Origin: Maricaulis sp.
Lineage (GTDB): Bacteria > Pseudomonadota > Alphaproteobacteria > Caulobacterales > Maricaulaceae
Assembly: GCF_017643475.1 (NCBI RefSeq)
Contig: NZ_JAEPNI010000002.1
Span: 124,001-188,000, forward strand
Length of the DNA stretch: 64,000 nt
Direction of reading: 5' to 3'
A program made the translations under genes and the position numbers. Below the pieces are notes generated by a model. It saw nothing but the letters and a program-made list of their open reading frames with translations. It was not told where the DNA came from and did no database searches. Positions 43,535 through 51,748 of the stretch are shown here, in pieces (positions within the stretch are counted from its first letter, which is position 1; each line of letters opens with the position of its first letter).

Positions 43535-45156
43535 TCGGCGCCAGTAAAACCCAGCCTACCGGGACGGCGATGAACATCATCGCCGTCCTTGCTGCTTTTA
43601 TATGCGGGCTTCCCATCCTGGCCGTCGCAGCCATCGCGCTGGGCGGCGGATCCACCGACTATTTGCGTCATCTCGCGGAAACCCGCCTGCCCACCTATCT
43701 CTTTCACTCCGCCTATGTCGGTCTGGTGGCCTCGGTGACAGCAGCCGCCATCGGCACCGGCCTCGCCTGGCTGACCGCACGCTGCGAGTTTCCCGGCCGG
43801 AAATTCTTCACCTGGGCGCTGATCCTGCCGCTCGCCGTGCCGGCCTATGTAGCCGCCTATGCGTGGCTCGACATCTCCCAGGCCGGCGGACCGCTGGATC
43901 GCATGAGCTGGGGGCTCTTCCCGACCATCCGCGGCACCTGGGGCTCGGGACTGATGTTCGCCCTCGTCCTTTACCCCTATGTCTATCTGCTCGCCCGCAA
44001 TGCCTTCACCGGCCAGTCCGCCGACGCCTACGACGCAGCCCGCACGCTGGGCGCGTCCGCCTTCGGGGCGTTCTGGCGCACCTCACTGCCCATGGCCCGG
44101 CCGGCCATCGCCGCGGGCATGGCGCTGGTGATCATGGAAGCGCTGGCTGACTATGGCACGGTCGCCCACCTCGGCTCACCAACCCTTTCGATCGGCCTCA
44201 TCCGGGCCTGGTCCGGGGCCGGCTCCCTGCTCGATGCCGCTCGCCTGTCGCTGATCCTGGTTGTCTTCGCGCTGGTGATTTTCGGACTGGAGCGCCATGG
44301 CCGCCGGCGCATGCAGGTCCAGACCAGTTCGGGCAAACAACGTCCCGCCCGCCGTTTCCTGCTCAGCCCGCTACAGGCGGGACTGGCGACCCTGGCGGCC
44401 TTCATGGCGCTCTTCCTGTCGATGGTCCTGCCACTGGGCCGCCTCGCCTGGCGCGCCCTGCGCGAACCCGTGGCCAATGGCCTGGCCCAAGCTTCCTTCA
44501 ACAGCCTCACGGTCGCTGGCAGCGCCGCCGTCATCGCCACACTTGTTGGCCTGACTACCGCCTACGCCCTGCGTCGCAAATCGGTTCTGGGAACCGCAGC
44601 GGCGCGACTGGCCGGTGTCGGTTATGCTGTGCCCGGAGCCGTCGCAGCTGTGGGTGTGATCGCCCTGCTCTCTGGTATCCAGCGCTGGCTGGACCCGACC
44701 TGGGAAAGCCTGACAGGCAGTGTCCTCCCGATCCTGCTGACGGGCACGGCCGCCGCCCTCGTCCTCGCCTATCTCAGCCGGTTTGTCGCAGCGGCCATCA
44801 GCCCGTGCGAGACCGCGCTGGCCCGCGTGACCAGGTCGCTGGACGGTGCGGCCAAGACGCTGGGCGCCAACACACGCCGCCGCCTGCTGGCCGTGCACCT
44901 GCCGCTGATCGCGCCGGGTGTCGCCTCGGCCCTGATCCTGAGCTTCGTCGAGATTCTCAAGGAATTGCCGGCGACGATGATCCTGCGCCCGTTCAATTTC
45001 AACACCCTGGCAATCATCGCCCACCAATACGCCTCGGATGAGCGCCTGGGCGAAGCCGCAGCGCCGGCACTGCTGATCCCGCTCATCGCCACCCTTCCCA
45101 TGATTTTCGTGGCGCGATATCTCTCTTCGTCTGGGGAGAACGGGGCCAGGCCATGA
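43531..45156 (+). CDS. fbpB: Ferric iron ABC transporter, fused permease
   Basis: 541 aa with about 12 membrane segments: two permease halves in one chain, as usual for FbpB. Each half carries an EAA loop that docks on the ATPase: YDAARTLGASAFGAFWRTSL and LDGAAKTLGANTRRRLLAVH. GTG start at 43531 overlapping the fbpA stop; an ATG at 43570 with GGGA upstream is an alternative. Overlaps fbpC by ATGA. Confidence 0.93.
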   Translation: MIGASKTQPTGTAMNIIAVLAAFICGLPILAVAAIALGGGSTDYLRHLAETRLPTYLFHSAYVGLVASVTAAAIGTGLAWLTARCEFPGRKFFTWALILPLAVPAYVAAYAWLDISQAGGPLDRMSWGLFPTIRGTWGSGLMFALVLYPYVYLLARNAFTGQSADAYDAARTLGASAFGAFWRTSLPMARPAIAAGMALVIMEALADYGTVAHLGSPTLSIGLIRAWSGAGSLLDAARLSLILVVFALVIFGLERHGRRRMQVQTSSGKQRPARRFLLSPLQAGLATLAAFMALFLSMVLPLGRLAWRALREPVANGLAQASFNSLTVAGSAAVIATLVGLTTAYALRRKSVLGTAAARLAGVGYAVPGAVAAVGVIALLSGIQRWLDPTWESLTGSVLPILLTGTAAALVLAYLSRFVAAAISPCETALARVTRSLDGAAKTLGANTRRRLLAVHLPLIAPGVASALILSFVEILKELPATMILRPFNFNTLAIIAHQYASDERLGEAAAPALLIPLIATLPMIFVARYLSSSGENGARP

Positions 45157-46175
45157 GCCGTGTCGAAACACTGAGTATCCGCGGCGCGCGCCGGGCCTTC
45201 ACGAAGAACCACGCAGCGCTTGAAAGCGCGTCGCTGGAGCTGCATGCCGGCGAGATCACGGCCCTGTTGGGGGCGTCCGGCAGCGGCAAGTCGACCCTGT
45301 TGAGAGCCGTCGCCGGCCTGGAACAGCTCGATGCCGGCGAGATCACCGCGGATGGCGTTACCTGGACCGGGCCCAAGACCTTCCTCGCCCCCGAACAACG
45401 CCGGGTCGGACTGGTCTTCCAGGACTACGCCCTCTTCCCGCACATGACCGCCGTCGAGAATGTCGCTTTTGGCCTCACCGGCACTGACCGCAAGTCCCGG
45501 GCGCTGGACCAGCTGCGGGCGGTCGAGCTGGAGCACAAGGCCAGCCAGTATCCACACGAACTCTCCGGCGGCGAACAACAACGCGTGGCCCTCGCCCGGG
45601 CGCTCGCGCCCCGGCCTGGTGTTGTCCTGCTGGATGAACCTTTCTCCGGCCTCGATCGGCGCCTGCGCGGCGATGTGCGCCAGCGGACCATGGATGTATT
45701 GCGCGCTGCCGGCACGGCCGTGCTGTTCGTCACCCACGACGCCGAGGAAGCGCTGGAAAGCGCAGACCAGCTTGCGCTGATGGATGCCGGACGCATCATC
45801 CAGTGCGGCGCGCCGCAGGATGTCTGGTTCAACCCGGTCAGCGAAACCGCCGCCCGTCTGGTGGGAGATGTTCAGACCTGCGAGACAGTCGTGGCCGCTG
45901 GCACGGCCGTGTTGCCGCTCGGCACGATCCAGACGGACCTGCCAGACGGCACGAGCATCCTTGCACTGATCCGCCCCCAGGCTGTTCGCGTCGTTGAGGG
46001 TGACGCGTTCTCGATTGTCGGCACCACCTATTCCGGTCCCAATTGTGACGTCACCTTGAAGGCGAAGGATGGCACGCTTTGGACCGCCAAAGCCCCGGCA
46101 ACCCAAGCACTTTGTGTCGGAGACAAGGTTTCTGTGAACCTCGACCCGGCCTTTGTCACCCTGTTGGAAAGATGA
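45153..46175 (+). CDS. fbpC: Ferric iron ABC transporter, ATP-binding protein
   Basis: 340 aa. Walker A GASGSGKSTLL, signature LSGGEQQRVALAR, Walker B VVLLDEPFSGLD and switch His in VTHDAEE. A C-terminal TOBE domain (about 270-340) ends APATQALCVGDKVSVNLDPAF. A second, diverged copy of this last stretch is found 1.2 kb downstream beyond a foreign-looking gene. Translationally coupled to fbpB by ATGA. Confidence 0.93.
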   Translation: MSRVETLSIRGARRAFTKNHAALESASLELHAGEITALLGASGSGKSTLLRAVAGLEQLDAGEITADGVTWTGPKTFLAPEQRRVGLVFQDYALFPHMTAVENVAFGLTGTDRKSRALDQLRAVELEHKASQYPHELSGGEQQRVALARALAPRPGVVLLDEPFSGLDRRLRGDVRQRTMDVLRAAGTAVLFVTHDAEEALESADQLALMDAGRIIQCGAPQDVWFNPVSETAARLVGDVQTCETVVAAGTAVLPLGTIQTDLPDGTSILALIRPQAVRVVEGDAFSIVGTTYSGPNCDVTLKAKDGTLWTAKAPATQALCVGDKVSVNLDPAFVTLLER

Positions 46176-46328
46176 GCGTGCGTCATGCGTCATCGGGGCG
46201 AGTTGTTATACCCACTCGCTGCAGTACAGGACGAAAGCGAAGGAATTCAGCGCACTGAATGGCCATCCCCGAGACTGGGCAAGGCGACGCGCTCCCGCAC
46301 CGCGACGGGAAACTGAAAGAAGGCCTGC

Positions 46329-47297
46329 ATGGTTACTATTCCAGAGAACATTGAACAAAAGTGGCGTAGAGGTTGGCGGATCACCAAATCCGATATGGAA
46401 AAGCTCCATCGTGCAGAACTGGACAAATCCATCGGTGAACTTCGTGAATACATCGAAACAGGAAAACTTGTCCTGCCAGTTGCGCGCGAACGTCCACAAG
46501 TAGAGCCGCCCTTTGAGGATTGGGAAAGTGTCAGACTTTGCGGGGCCTTGGCGACACTAGGGGAAATCCGCTGTTTTGAAGCTGAACGGAACTCGGAAGA
46601 AAACGAGAGCTTCAATTTCTTAGCCGCATTTAGAGCATTCGAGGCGTTCGAACTCCTTACTTCGTTAGATCTAGTTCAGTGCAAGCGTTATTCGCAGAGA
46701 TTTGGACGCGAAGATAGGATGATGACAGCGAAAACAGTGGGTAAAATCGCGCTGGGCGCCATTCTTGGGCAAACTCAGCGTTCAGCCGCTCTGTTCCGGA
46801 TTTATGCGACCTATGCCCAGAGAGGGTGTGTGTTTGATCAGGATTATCTACCGGCCTATCGGTTTCAGTTTCGTCTGATGGCTCAGCACTACGACACCGG
46901 TGTGCCGGACATACTCAACGGCGAGATGGAATTTGGTCCCCTCAATCAGCTGCTTGCGAACCTCTATTCGGAGAATTTCGATGAGATCGTGGACGATCTC
47001 TCTCAAGTCTGCGATTTCCATATGTATCGCAGCGTGGGCAAGCGCGGGGAGGAGTTCATCGATTACGATCTGGGCCCATTTGTAAGGCTACCGGTTGAAG
47101 CACTGTTGGTGTTTGCGTTGCGGAAGGACAGGGGATTGGACAATGGGCGAGTCGATCATTGCATGATGAGCGCGCCCTTTGATCAATTGCCGCCGACCAC
47201 GGACGTTGAGCCCGACCCGCTCATATCAGCCGTGCGTCAACGCATGGAGGCGGATGGCTTTGACTGGCGAGAGGCGTGTTCTGATTGCCGTTCGTAA
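46329..47297 (+). CDS. Orphan hypothetical protein of foreign composition
   Basis: 322 aa, soluble, mostly helical, rich in charged and aromatic residues. No signal, membrane segment or motif I recognise. The coding sequence has clearly lower GC and different codon use (many AAA, GAA, TTT, ATT) than all neighbours, which suggests horizontal acquisition. AAGG lies upstream of the ATG at 46329. The last codons (SDCRS and stop) overlap, in another frame, the start of a diverged fbpC C-terminal fragment, so its 3' end may have been created at a recombination junction. Confidence 0.65.
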   Translation: MVTIPENIEQKWRRGWRITKSDMEKLHRAELDKSIGELREYIETGKLVLPVARERPQVEPPFEDWESVRLCGALATLGEIRCFEAERNSEENESFNFLAAFRAFEAFELLTSLDLVQCKRYSQRFGREDRMMTAKTVGKIALGAILGQTQRSAALFRIYATYAQRGCVFDQDYLPAYRFQFRLMAQHYDTGVPDILNGEMEFGPLNQLLANLYSENFDEIVDDLSQVCDFHMYRSVGKRGEEFIDYDLGPFVRLPVEALLVFALRKDRGLDNGRVDHCMMSAPFDQLPPTTDVEPDPLISAVRQRMEADGFDWREACSDCRS

Positions 47298-47391
47298 AGC
47301 GCTGGACGGCTCGCCTCGGACCGCCCAGATCCCGGCAACCCAGCTCCTCTCGGTCGGTGCCAGCGCCTCCGTAGTTCTGGATCCCGATTTC
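47278..47391 (+). pseudogene. Diverged fbpC 3'-end remnant (TOBE fragment)
   Basis: Reads VLIAVRKALDGSPRTAQ, then IPATQLLSVGASASVVLDPDF, which aligns with the FbpC C-terminus (DGTLWTAKAPATQ, then ALCVGDKVSVNLDPAF). DNA identity is roughly two thirds to three quarters over the best stretch, so it is a diverged homologue and not a recent duplicate. There is no upstream ATPase part. It is separated from intact fbpC by the low-GC orphan gene. Confidence 0.7.
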
Positions 47392-47421
47392 ACACACGCC
47401 TCAAGGCCTGAGCCTTACCCT

Positions 47422-47582
47422 CCTCGCCCTTGATGGGCGAGGTGGATCCGGCGAAGCTTTAGCGTAGGCGGAGACGGAGTGGGTGCGCGCCGAAGGCGCC
47501 TCTAAAGCTGGCCCTTCGGGCCGCACCCTATCCCCCTCCTTCGCTTAAGCTACGGGGGGGACCTTTCCCATCAAGGGAAAGG
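47422..47582. repeat. Nested palindromic intergenic element
   Basis: 161 bp bounded by two hairpins with complementary loops: CCTCGCCC-TTGAT-GGGCGAGG (47422-47442) and CCTTTCCC-ATCAA-GGGAAAGG (47562-47582). Inside, GGGTGCG (47481-47487) pairs with CGCACCC (47522-47528), enclosing GGCCCTTCGGGCC (47510-47522) and a GCGCC/GGCGC pair. The core GGCGAAGCTTTAGCGTAGGCGG resembles the long intergenic palindromic repeats known from Caulobacter and other alphaproteobacteria. No ORF. Confidence 0.7.
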
Positions 47583-47611
47583 AAATCCGCTATAGGGATG
47601 ATGCAGGCAAA

Positions 47612-47638
47612 GAAAATAGCCCGCTCGATCGAGCGGGC
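47612..47638 (-). terminator. Intrinsic terminator of the amino-acid dehydrogenase gene
   Basis: A perfect 20-bp palindrome GCCCGCTCGATCGAGCGGGC (47619-47638) is followed on the reverse strand by TATTTTCTTT. It lies 27 bp beyond the stop of the dehydrogenase gene. A short CTTTCT on the other side may give weak rightward activity. Confidence 0.8.
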
Positions 47639-47665
47639 CTTTCTAATTCAAATGGATGCAGCGGC

Positions 47666-48739
47666 TTACGCCGGTTCCATCGTCTTGGAGGACCGCTTGT
47701 CCTCGATGCGATTGCGCGCGATCTCGTCGGCAATGATGTTGGACGGGCGGCCCTCGTTTTCAGACTGGTCGAGGATCTCGCCCAGCGTGTTCTCGAGACC
47801 AACCAGCTTGCCCTGGACCCAGGCCGGGTCGAAATCGCCCTGGATCTCGCCCATCACATTGATGATGCCGCCAGCGTTGAGGACGTAATCCGGCGCGTAG
47901 ATCTTGCCGCGCTTCTGGATTTCAGCGCCCATCTCGCGGGTGGCCAGCTGGTTGTTGGCTGCTCCGGCGATGATTTTAGCCTTTATGCGGTCAATCGTGT
48001 CCGGATTGACGATGGCGCCCAGCGCACATGGTGCAAACACGTCGACGTCCTGGTCATAGATCTCGTCGAGACCGACGATCTTGGCGCCGTACTTGGCTTC
48101 CAGTTCTTTCAGGCCCGGCTCGTTGATATCGGTGATGATCAACTCGGCACCGGCTTCGGCCAGGTGACCGGAGAGATAGGCACCGACGTGACCGGCAGCG
48201 CCCTGGATGGCAACACGAACGCCGGACAGGTCGGATTTGCCCAGACCGCGCTCGATGCAGACCTTCATGCCGCGGAACACACCTTCGGCCGTGATTGGCG
48301 ACGGGTCACCAGACGCGGCCTTGCCCTCGGGCAGACCAACAACGTGCTTGGTGGACTGGCGAACGGCCATCATGTCGTCCGGGCTGACACCCACGTCCTC
48401 GGCAGTGATGTACTGACCGCCCAGGCTTTCGACCGCGCGACCAAAGGCCTCGAACAGTTCCTGGCGGTTGAATTCGCCTTCCGGCTTCATGATTACGGAC
48501 TTGCCGCCACCGATCGGAAGATCGGCCATGATGTTCTTGTAGCTCATGCCCTGGGACAGACGCAGAACGTCCTCCAGTGCTTCCGCGGAGCTGGGATAGG
48601 ACCACATACGGCAACCACCACACGCCGGTCCGGAGACCGTGGAGTGAACGCCGATGATGGCCTGGAGACCCGTGACCTTGTCGGTCGCGAAAAGAATTTT
48701 CTCGTGGTTGTCGTAAGACGGGTGTTCGAAAACACTCAT
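47666..48739 (-). CDS. Leu/Val/Phe-type amino acid dehydrogenase
   Basis: 357 aa of the Glu/Leu/Phe/Val dehydrogenase family. Catalytic lysine in LPIGGGKSVIM, second-domain NAD site QGAAGHVGAYLSGHL, and AANNQLATREMG. It reversibly deaminates branched-chain or aromatic amino acids with NAD; leucine is the likeliest substrate. Start at ATG 48739 (MSVFEHPSYDNHEKI), the usual N-terminus; a longer frame is rejected. Monocistronic with its own terminator. Confidence 0.9.
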   Translation of the reverse strand: MSVFEHPSYDNHEKILFATDKVTGLQAIIGVHSTVSGPACGGCRMWSYPSSAEALEDVLRLSQGMSYKNIMADLPIGGGKSVIMKPEGEFNRQELFEAFGRAVESLGGQYITAEDVGVSPDDMMAVRQSTKHVVGLPEGKAASGDPSPITAEGVFRGMKVCIERGLGKSDLSGVRVAIQGAAGHVGAYLSGHLAEAGAELIITDINEPGLKELEAKYGAKIVGLDEIYDQDVDVFAPCALGAIVNPDTIDRIKAKIIAGAANNQLATREMGAEIQKRGKIYAPDYVLNAGGIINVMGEIQGDFDPAWVQGKLVGLENTLGEILDQSENEGRPSNIIADEIARNRIEDKRSSKTMEPA

Positions 48740-48839
48740 GACGCGCAAACCCTTTCTGTGCGAGAACAGCATCGCTGCAAATTCGCGCGTGGCATACCCT
48801 TTCACGAGAGCTGCGGCAAGCGCGCGAAAACACTAAAAA

Positions 48840-49433
48840 TCATGGTGCCGATAACATCTCAGCGATGCGGCACCGCAGCATCGGGAGAATTTTTTCCCCG
48901 AACCAGGGATTCTTCTTCAACCACGCATTATTACGCCAGGACGGGTGCGGAAGCGGCAGATATCGAGGAAAATATTGCGCCGCATTCTTAACTGTATCTG
49001 TGAGCGTTTTTTGCGCCTGCGAACGCAGATAAAACTTCTGTGCATATTGTCCGACGAGCAGGGTCAGCCCGGCCTGCGGCATGAACGCGTGCACTTTTTC
49101 CTGCCAGAGCGGCGCGCATTCCTTGCGTGGTGGTAGATCGCCGCCCTTGGCGTCCAGGCCTGGAAAACAGAAACCCATCGGCACAATGGCGATGCGGCTT
49201 TCATCATAGAAGGTCGCCTCATCCACCTGCATCCATTCGCGCAGGCGATCACCCGACGGGTCGGTGAAGGGCTTGCCGGAAGCATGCACGCGCGTACCCG
49301 GCGCCTGGCCGACAATGGCTATGCGTGCTGTCGATGACGCCCGGATCACCGGGCGCGGGGTGTGCGGCATGCTCTCTTCGCAGACCCGGCAGGCGCGGAT
49401 CTCCGCGAGCAGATCGTCGAGCGGCTCAGACAC
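48840..49433 (-). CDS. Uracil-DNA glycosylase family protein
   Basis: 197 aa. GTG start at 49433 overlapping the DUF3253 stop by 8 bases. N-terminal CRVC, motif A GQAPGTRVHASGKPFTDPSG and motif B PHPSWRN place it in the UDG superfamily, near the family 4/5-like proteins. It may excise uracil from DNA, although the usual metal-cluster cysteines are incomplete. Last gene of the reverse unit that starts with parD. Confidence 0.85.
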   Translation of the reverse strand: MSEPLDDLLAEIRACRVCEESMPHTPRPVIRASSTARIAIVGQAPGTRVHASGKPFTDPSGDRLREWMQVDEATFYDESRIAIVPMGFCFPGLDAKGGDLPPRKECAPLWQEKVHAFMPQAGLTLLVGQYAQKFYLRSQAQKTLTDTVKNAAQYFPRYLPLPHPSWRNNAWLKKNPWFGEKILPMLRCRIAEMLSAP

Positions 49434-49692
49434 GGCCCAGACGATAAACGCCCTTGAACGTGTCGGTATCCGGCACCGGCTTGCCCTTGCGCAGGATGGC
49501 GATCTCCCCTGCCTTGTGCAGGCGCACCGCGGCCTGGCGAACATGGCCGAAACGCTTGGTGTGATTGTCCGGATCCACCAGTTTGGCAACATCAGCCGGA
49601 GAGACGCTGCGCCCTTCCTTCACCTCGGCCACCAGCTTGCGAATGGCATCCTCGAAAGGATCATTCAGGTTCTCTTCGCTCATCTCGCTCAT
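49426..49692 (-). CDS. DUF3253 winged-helix-like protein
   Basis: 88 aa. The stretch VSPADVAKLVDPDNHTKRF then HVRQAAVRLHKAGEIAILRKG matches DUF3253, a small winged-helix-like family of unknown function. ATG at 49692 with AGGAG 7 nt upstream that begins within the paaI-type stop codon (TAGGAG). The stop overlaps the glycosylase GTG start. Confidence 0.8.
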   Translation of the reverse strand: MSEMSEENLNDPFEDAIRKLVAEVKEGRSVSPADVAKLVDPDNHTKRFGHVRQAAVRLHKAGEIAILRKGKPVPDTDTFKGVYRLGRV

Positions 49693-49701
49693 CGTCCGCT
49701 C

Positions 49702-50133
49702 CTAGCTGGTGGGGATGGAATAGGTCGCCGTGGCGTGAGCCACCATGTCGTCTGAGCCCTCGGTGTAGATCTCGCAGTCCGTCACCGCCAGTCGTTTGCC
49801 CAGTTTGAGCAGTCGCGTCCGGCCGATCAGCACACCCGGCTCGGGCTTGCGCATGAAATTGATATTGAGATTGGTCGTCACCGCCAGCGCCTTGGGACCG
49901 ACATGCCCCAGCACCACCGCATAGGCGCAGACATCTGCCATGGCGAACATGGTCGGACCGGACACGGTTCCCCCGGGACGCAAATGACGCTCATTGGTGG
50001 CAAAGCGCACCTCGGTCTCGCCGGGCTGCATCTGGGTGACCACAAACCGCCCACGCCCGGCCGTATCCTGCTGGAAGGCCTGGTCGAGAAAGGCGGTAAC
50101 CTCCTCGGCATTCATCACAACTGTCAGGCTCAC
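49702..50133 (-). CDS. PaaI/YdiI-type hotdog thioesterase
   Basis: 143 aa single hotdog domain. The active-site helix region reads RPGGTVSGPTMFAMADVCAY, with PGG in place of the common HGG and Asp in the helix. GTG start at 50133 with GGAGG 6 nt upstream, one base beyond the parE stop; the ATG at 50115 is the alternative. It is likely an acyl-CoA thioesterase; substrate unknown. Confidence 0.83.
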   Translation of the reverse strand: MSLTVVMNAEEVTAFLDQAFQQDTAGRGRFVVTQMQPGETEVRFATNERHLRPGGTVSGPTMFAMADVCAYAVVLGHVGPKALAVTTNLNINFMRKPEPGVLIGRTRLLKLGKRLAVTDCEIYTEGSDDMVAHATATYSIPTS

Positions 50134-50134
50134 T

Positions 50135-50455
50135 TCAATCCTCCAACAGAGACATCCAGTCGCGCGCTCCGTGCAGAATGCGCAGCAATTCCAGACTGTC
50201 CCTCCTCGCCGTGTAGACGATCAGATAGTTACCCGCCGGCTGGATGCGCACCGTCCGTTTCGGCAGGGCGACCACCCTGCCCATATCCGGGAACGTCGCC
50301 AAGCCTTGAATTTTCCGCTCGATATCCTCCAGAACCGTGCGAGCAGCGCGAGGTGAATCGGCAGCAATATGGCGATAGATGGATATCAGATCACGACGCA
50401 CAACCGGGCGTCGCACCACTTTGAGCACCCCGGCTTCGCACGAGCCGGGGTTCAT
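50135..50455 (-). CDS. parE: ParE/RelE-type toxin
   Basis: 106 aa. RDLISIYRHIAADSPRAA, FPDMGRVV, RIQPAGNYLIVYT and the C-terminal ILHGARDW are typical of ParE, which poisons DNA gyrase. The start overlaps the parD stop (ATGA). The frame is intact, so a working toxin is plausible. It is followed one base later by the thioesterase start, so the toxin lies at the head of a longer operon. Confidence 0.9.
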   Translation of the reverse strand: MNPGSCEAGVLKVVRRPVVRRDLISIYRHIAADSPRAARTVLEDIERKIQGLATFPDMGRVVALPKRTVRIQPAGNYLIVYTARRDSLELLRILHGARDWMSLLED

Positions 50456-50706
50456 GCCTTGCGCTCAGCCTCGGCGATAATGTCGTCCAGACTTTCCAGC
50501 GGCTCCGGTTCGCCACTCTCATAGGCCTGCTGGACCAGGTCCTGCAGGCCGCCCAGCGCTGCGACCTGTCGCTCCTCGTGCGCCTCAAGCAGGCGAAGTC
50601 CGGCCCGGACGACCTCGGAGACGCCATGATAGCGACCGGAGCTGATCATCCGCTCGACAAAAGCCTGCTGATGTTCGGTCATTGAAATGCTTGGATTTCT
50701 CGACAT
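50452..50706 (-). CDS. parD: ParD-type antitoxin
   Basis: 84 aa. An N-terminal ribbon-helix-helix (SISMTEHQQAFVERMISSGRY, then SEVVRAGLRLLEAHE) binds DNA; the acidic C-terminal helix (YESGEPEPLESLDDIIAEAERK) would wrap ParE. First gene of the reverse unit, with an inverted repeat in its promoter that suits autoregulation. Confidence 0.9.
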   Translation of the reverse strand: MSRNPSISMTEHQQAFVERMISSGRYHGVSEVVRAGLRLLEAHEERQVAALGGLQDLVQQAYESGEPEPLESLDDIIAEAERKA

Positions 50707-50727
50707 TACTGTCTCCCTGACCCCGAC

Positions 50728-50756
50728 AATGTAGCATTATTGGCTACACACTCCAA
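50728..50756 (-). promoter_or_regulatory. Candidate parDE promoter with operator palindrome
   Basis: On the reverse strand TTGGAG (50751-50756) and TACATT (50728-50733) are separated by 17 bp. The inverted repeat TGTAGC-N7-GCTACA (50730-50748) covers the -10 element and part of the spacer, the usual place for a ParD operator. The divergent acyltransferase gene starts only 10 bp away, so a ParD complex here could influence both. Confidence 0.5.
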
Positions 50757-50765
50757 GGCTGGACC

Positions 50766-51488
50766 ATGAGACGCGATCACCGCCCATACTGGATGCACCG
50801 ACTGTGGGAGCAGTTCGAGAACTGGTGGACCGGTCATTTCACCCGGCCGCATTTCGAAACGCTTGGCCGCAAACCCAAGCTGGTGCGTCCGTGGCATATC
50901 GAGGTGTTCGGGCCGAACATTCATGCTGGTCACCAGCTGCACCTCGTCGCCAGCGCCGCAGATCCGATCCGTTTCACCGTCTGGTCACCGCAGGACCAGG
51001 CCGGCACGATCGAGATCGGGGATTATGTCTTCATGGCGGGCGGTACGCGTATTCTCGCAGCCGGCCGGGTCGAGATCGGCGACAGCTGTCTCATCGCGCG
51101 CGAGGCAACGATTACCGATTGCGACTGGCATGGGCTCTATGACCGTGTCGATCCCAACCCGCCATTCAAGCCCGTGAAGATCGGCAACAATGTCTGGATC
51201 GGCGACGGTGCCTTCATTGGCAAGGGCGTGACCATCGGCGATCACGCTGTCATCGGCGCCCGCGCCGTCATCACCAAGGATGTGGAACCCTATGCCGTCA
51301 TGGCTGGCAATCCGGCCAAACTGGTCAAGCGCCTGGACGCGGATGAACCCATGAAAACCCGCGCCGACCTTCTCGGCGAGCTGGAGACGCTGGACCGCTT
51401 CATGGAAAATTCCTATCGCGACGCGATGAAGGGCAATTCCACCTGGGGCTGGCTGCGGTCCAAGCTGTTTCCCCGCCGCGGCGACTGA
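50766..51488 (+). CDS. Hexapeptide-repeat acyltransferase
   Basis: 240 aa. Left-handed beta-helix repeats from about residue 80 (IEIGDYVFMAGGTRILAAG, VKIGNNVWIGDGAFIGKGVT, IGDHAVIGARAVITKDV) and the closing YAVMAGNPAKLVKR typical of maltose/galactoside/serine-acetyltransferase-like enzymes. The N-terminal 60 residues are basic and aromatic. Acyl acceptor unknown; envelope sugar modification is possible. Its start lies 59 bp from that of parD, divergent. Confidence 0.87.
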   Translation: MRRDHRPYWMHRLWEQFENWWTGHFTRPHFETLGRKPKLVRPWHIEVFGPNIHAGHQLHLVASAADPIRFTVWSPQDQAGTIEIGDYVFMAGGTRILAAGRVEIGDSCLIAREATITDCDWHGLYDRVDPNPPFKPVKIGNNVWIGDGAFIGKGVTIGDHAVIGARAVITKDVEPYAVMAGNPAKLVKRLDADEPMKTRADLLGELETLDRFMENSYRDAMKGNSTWGWLRSKLFPRRGD

Positions 51489-51530
51489 TTGGCCCTTGCC
51501 AATTGCGCGAACAGGTCAGATGTAGTGAGC

Positions 51531-51728
51531 ATGAGCACGCCCATCAAAACACCCTGTGTCAAAGTCTGTTTCGTCGACCCGAAACAGGGCGTCTGCGTCG
51601 GCTGTTTCCGCACCATGGAAGAGCTGGGAAAGTGGACACGCTACAGCGATGCGGAACGTGACGGCATCATGCAGGATCTACCCCGCCGCCGCGATGCCTA
51701 TGGCGCACGCGAAAACCCGGCTGGTTAA
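51531..51728 (+). CDS. DUF1289 small cysteine-rich protein
   Basis: 65 aa. Four cysteines (TPCVKVCFVDPKQGVCVGCFRT) fit the DUF1289 metal-binding-like signature, followed by a W-x3-SDAERDGIM helix. Function unknown. ATG at 51531. Followed 20 bp later by the aspartic protease gene on the same strand. Confidence 0.85.
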   Translation: MSTPIKTPCVKVCFVDPKQGVCVGCFRTMEELGKWTRYSDAERDGIMQDLPRRRDAYGARENPAG

Positions 51729-51748
51729 ACAGTGATGAGCTTCGAGTG

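Noticed and set aside
44769-46193. 474-codon reverse frame
   Set aside because: Antisense to fbpB and fbpC, both with complete motifs.
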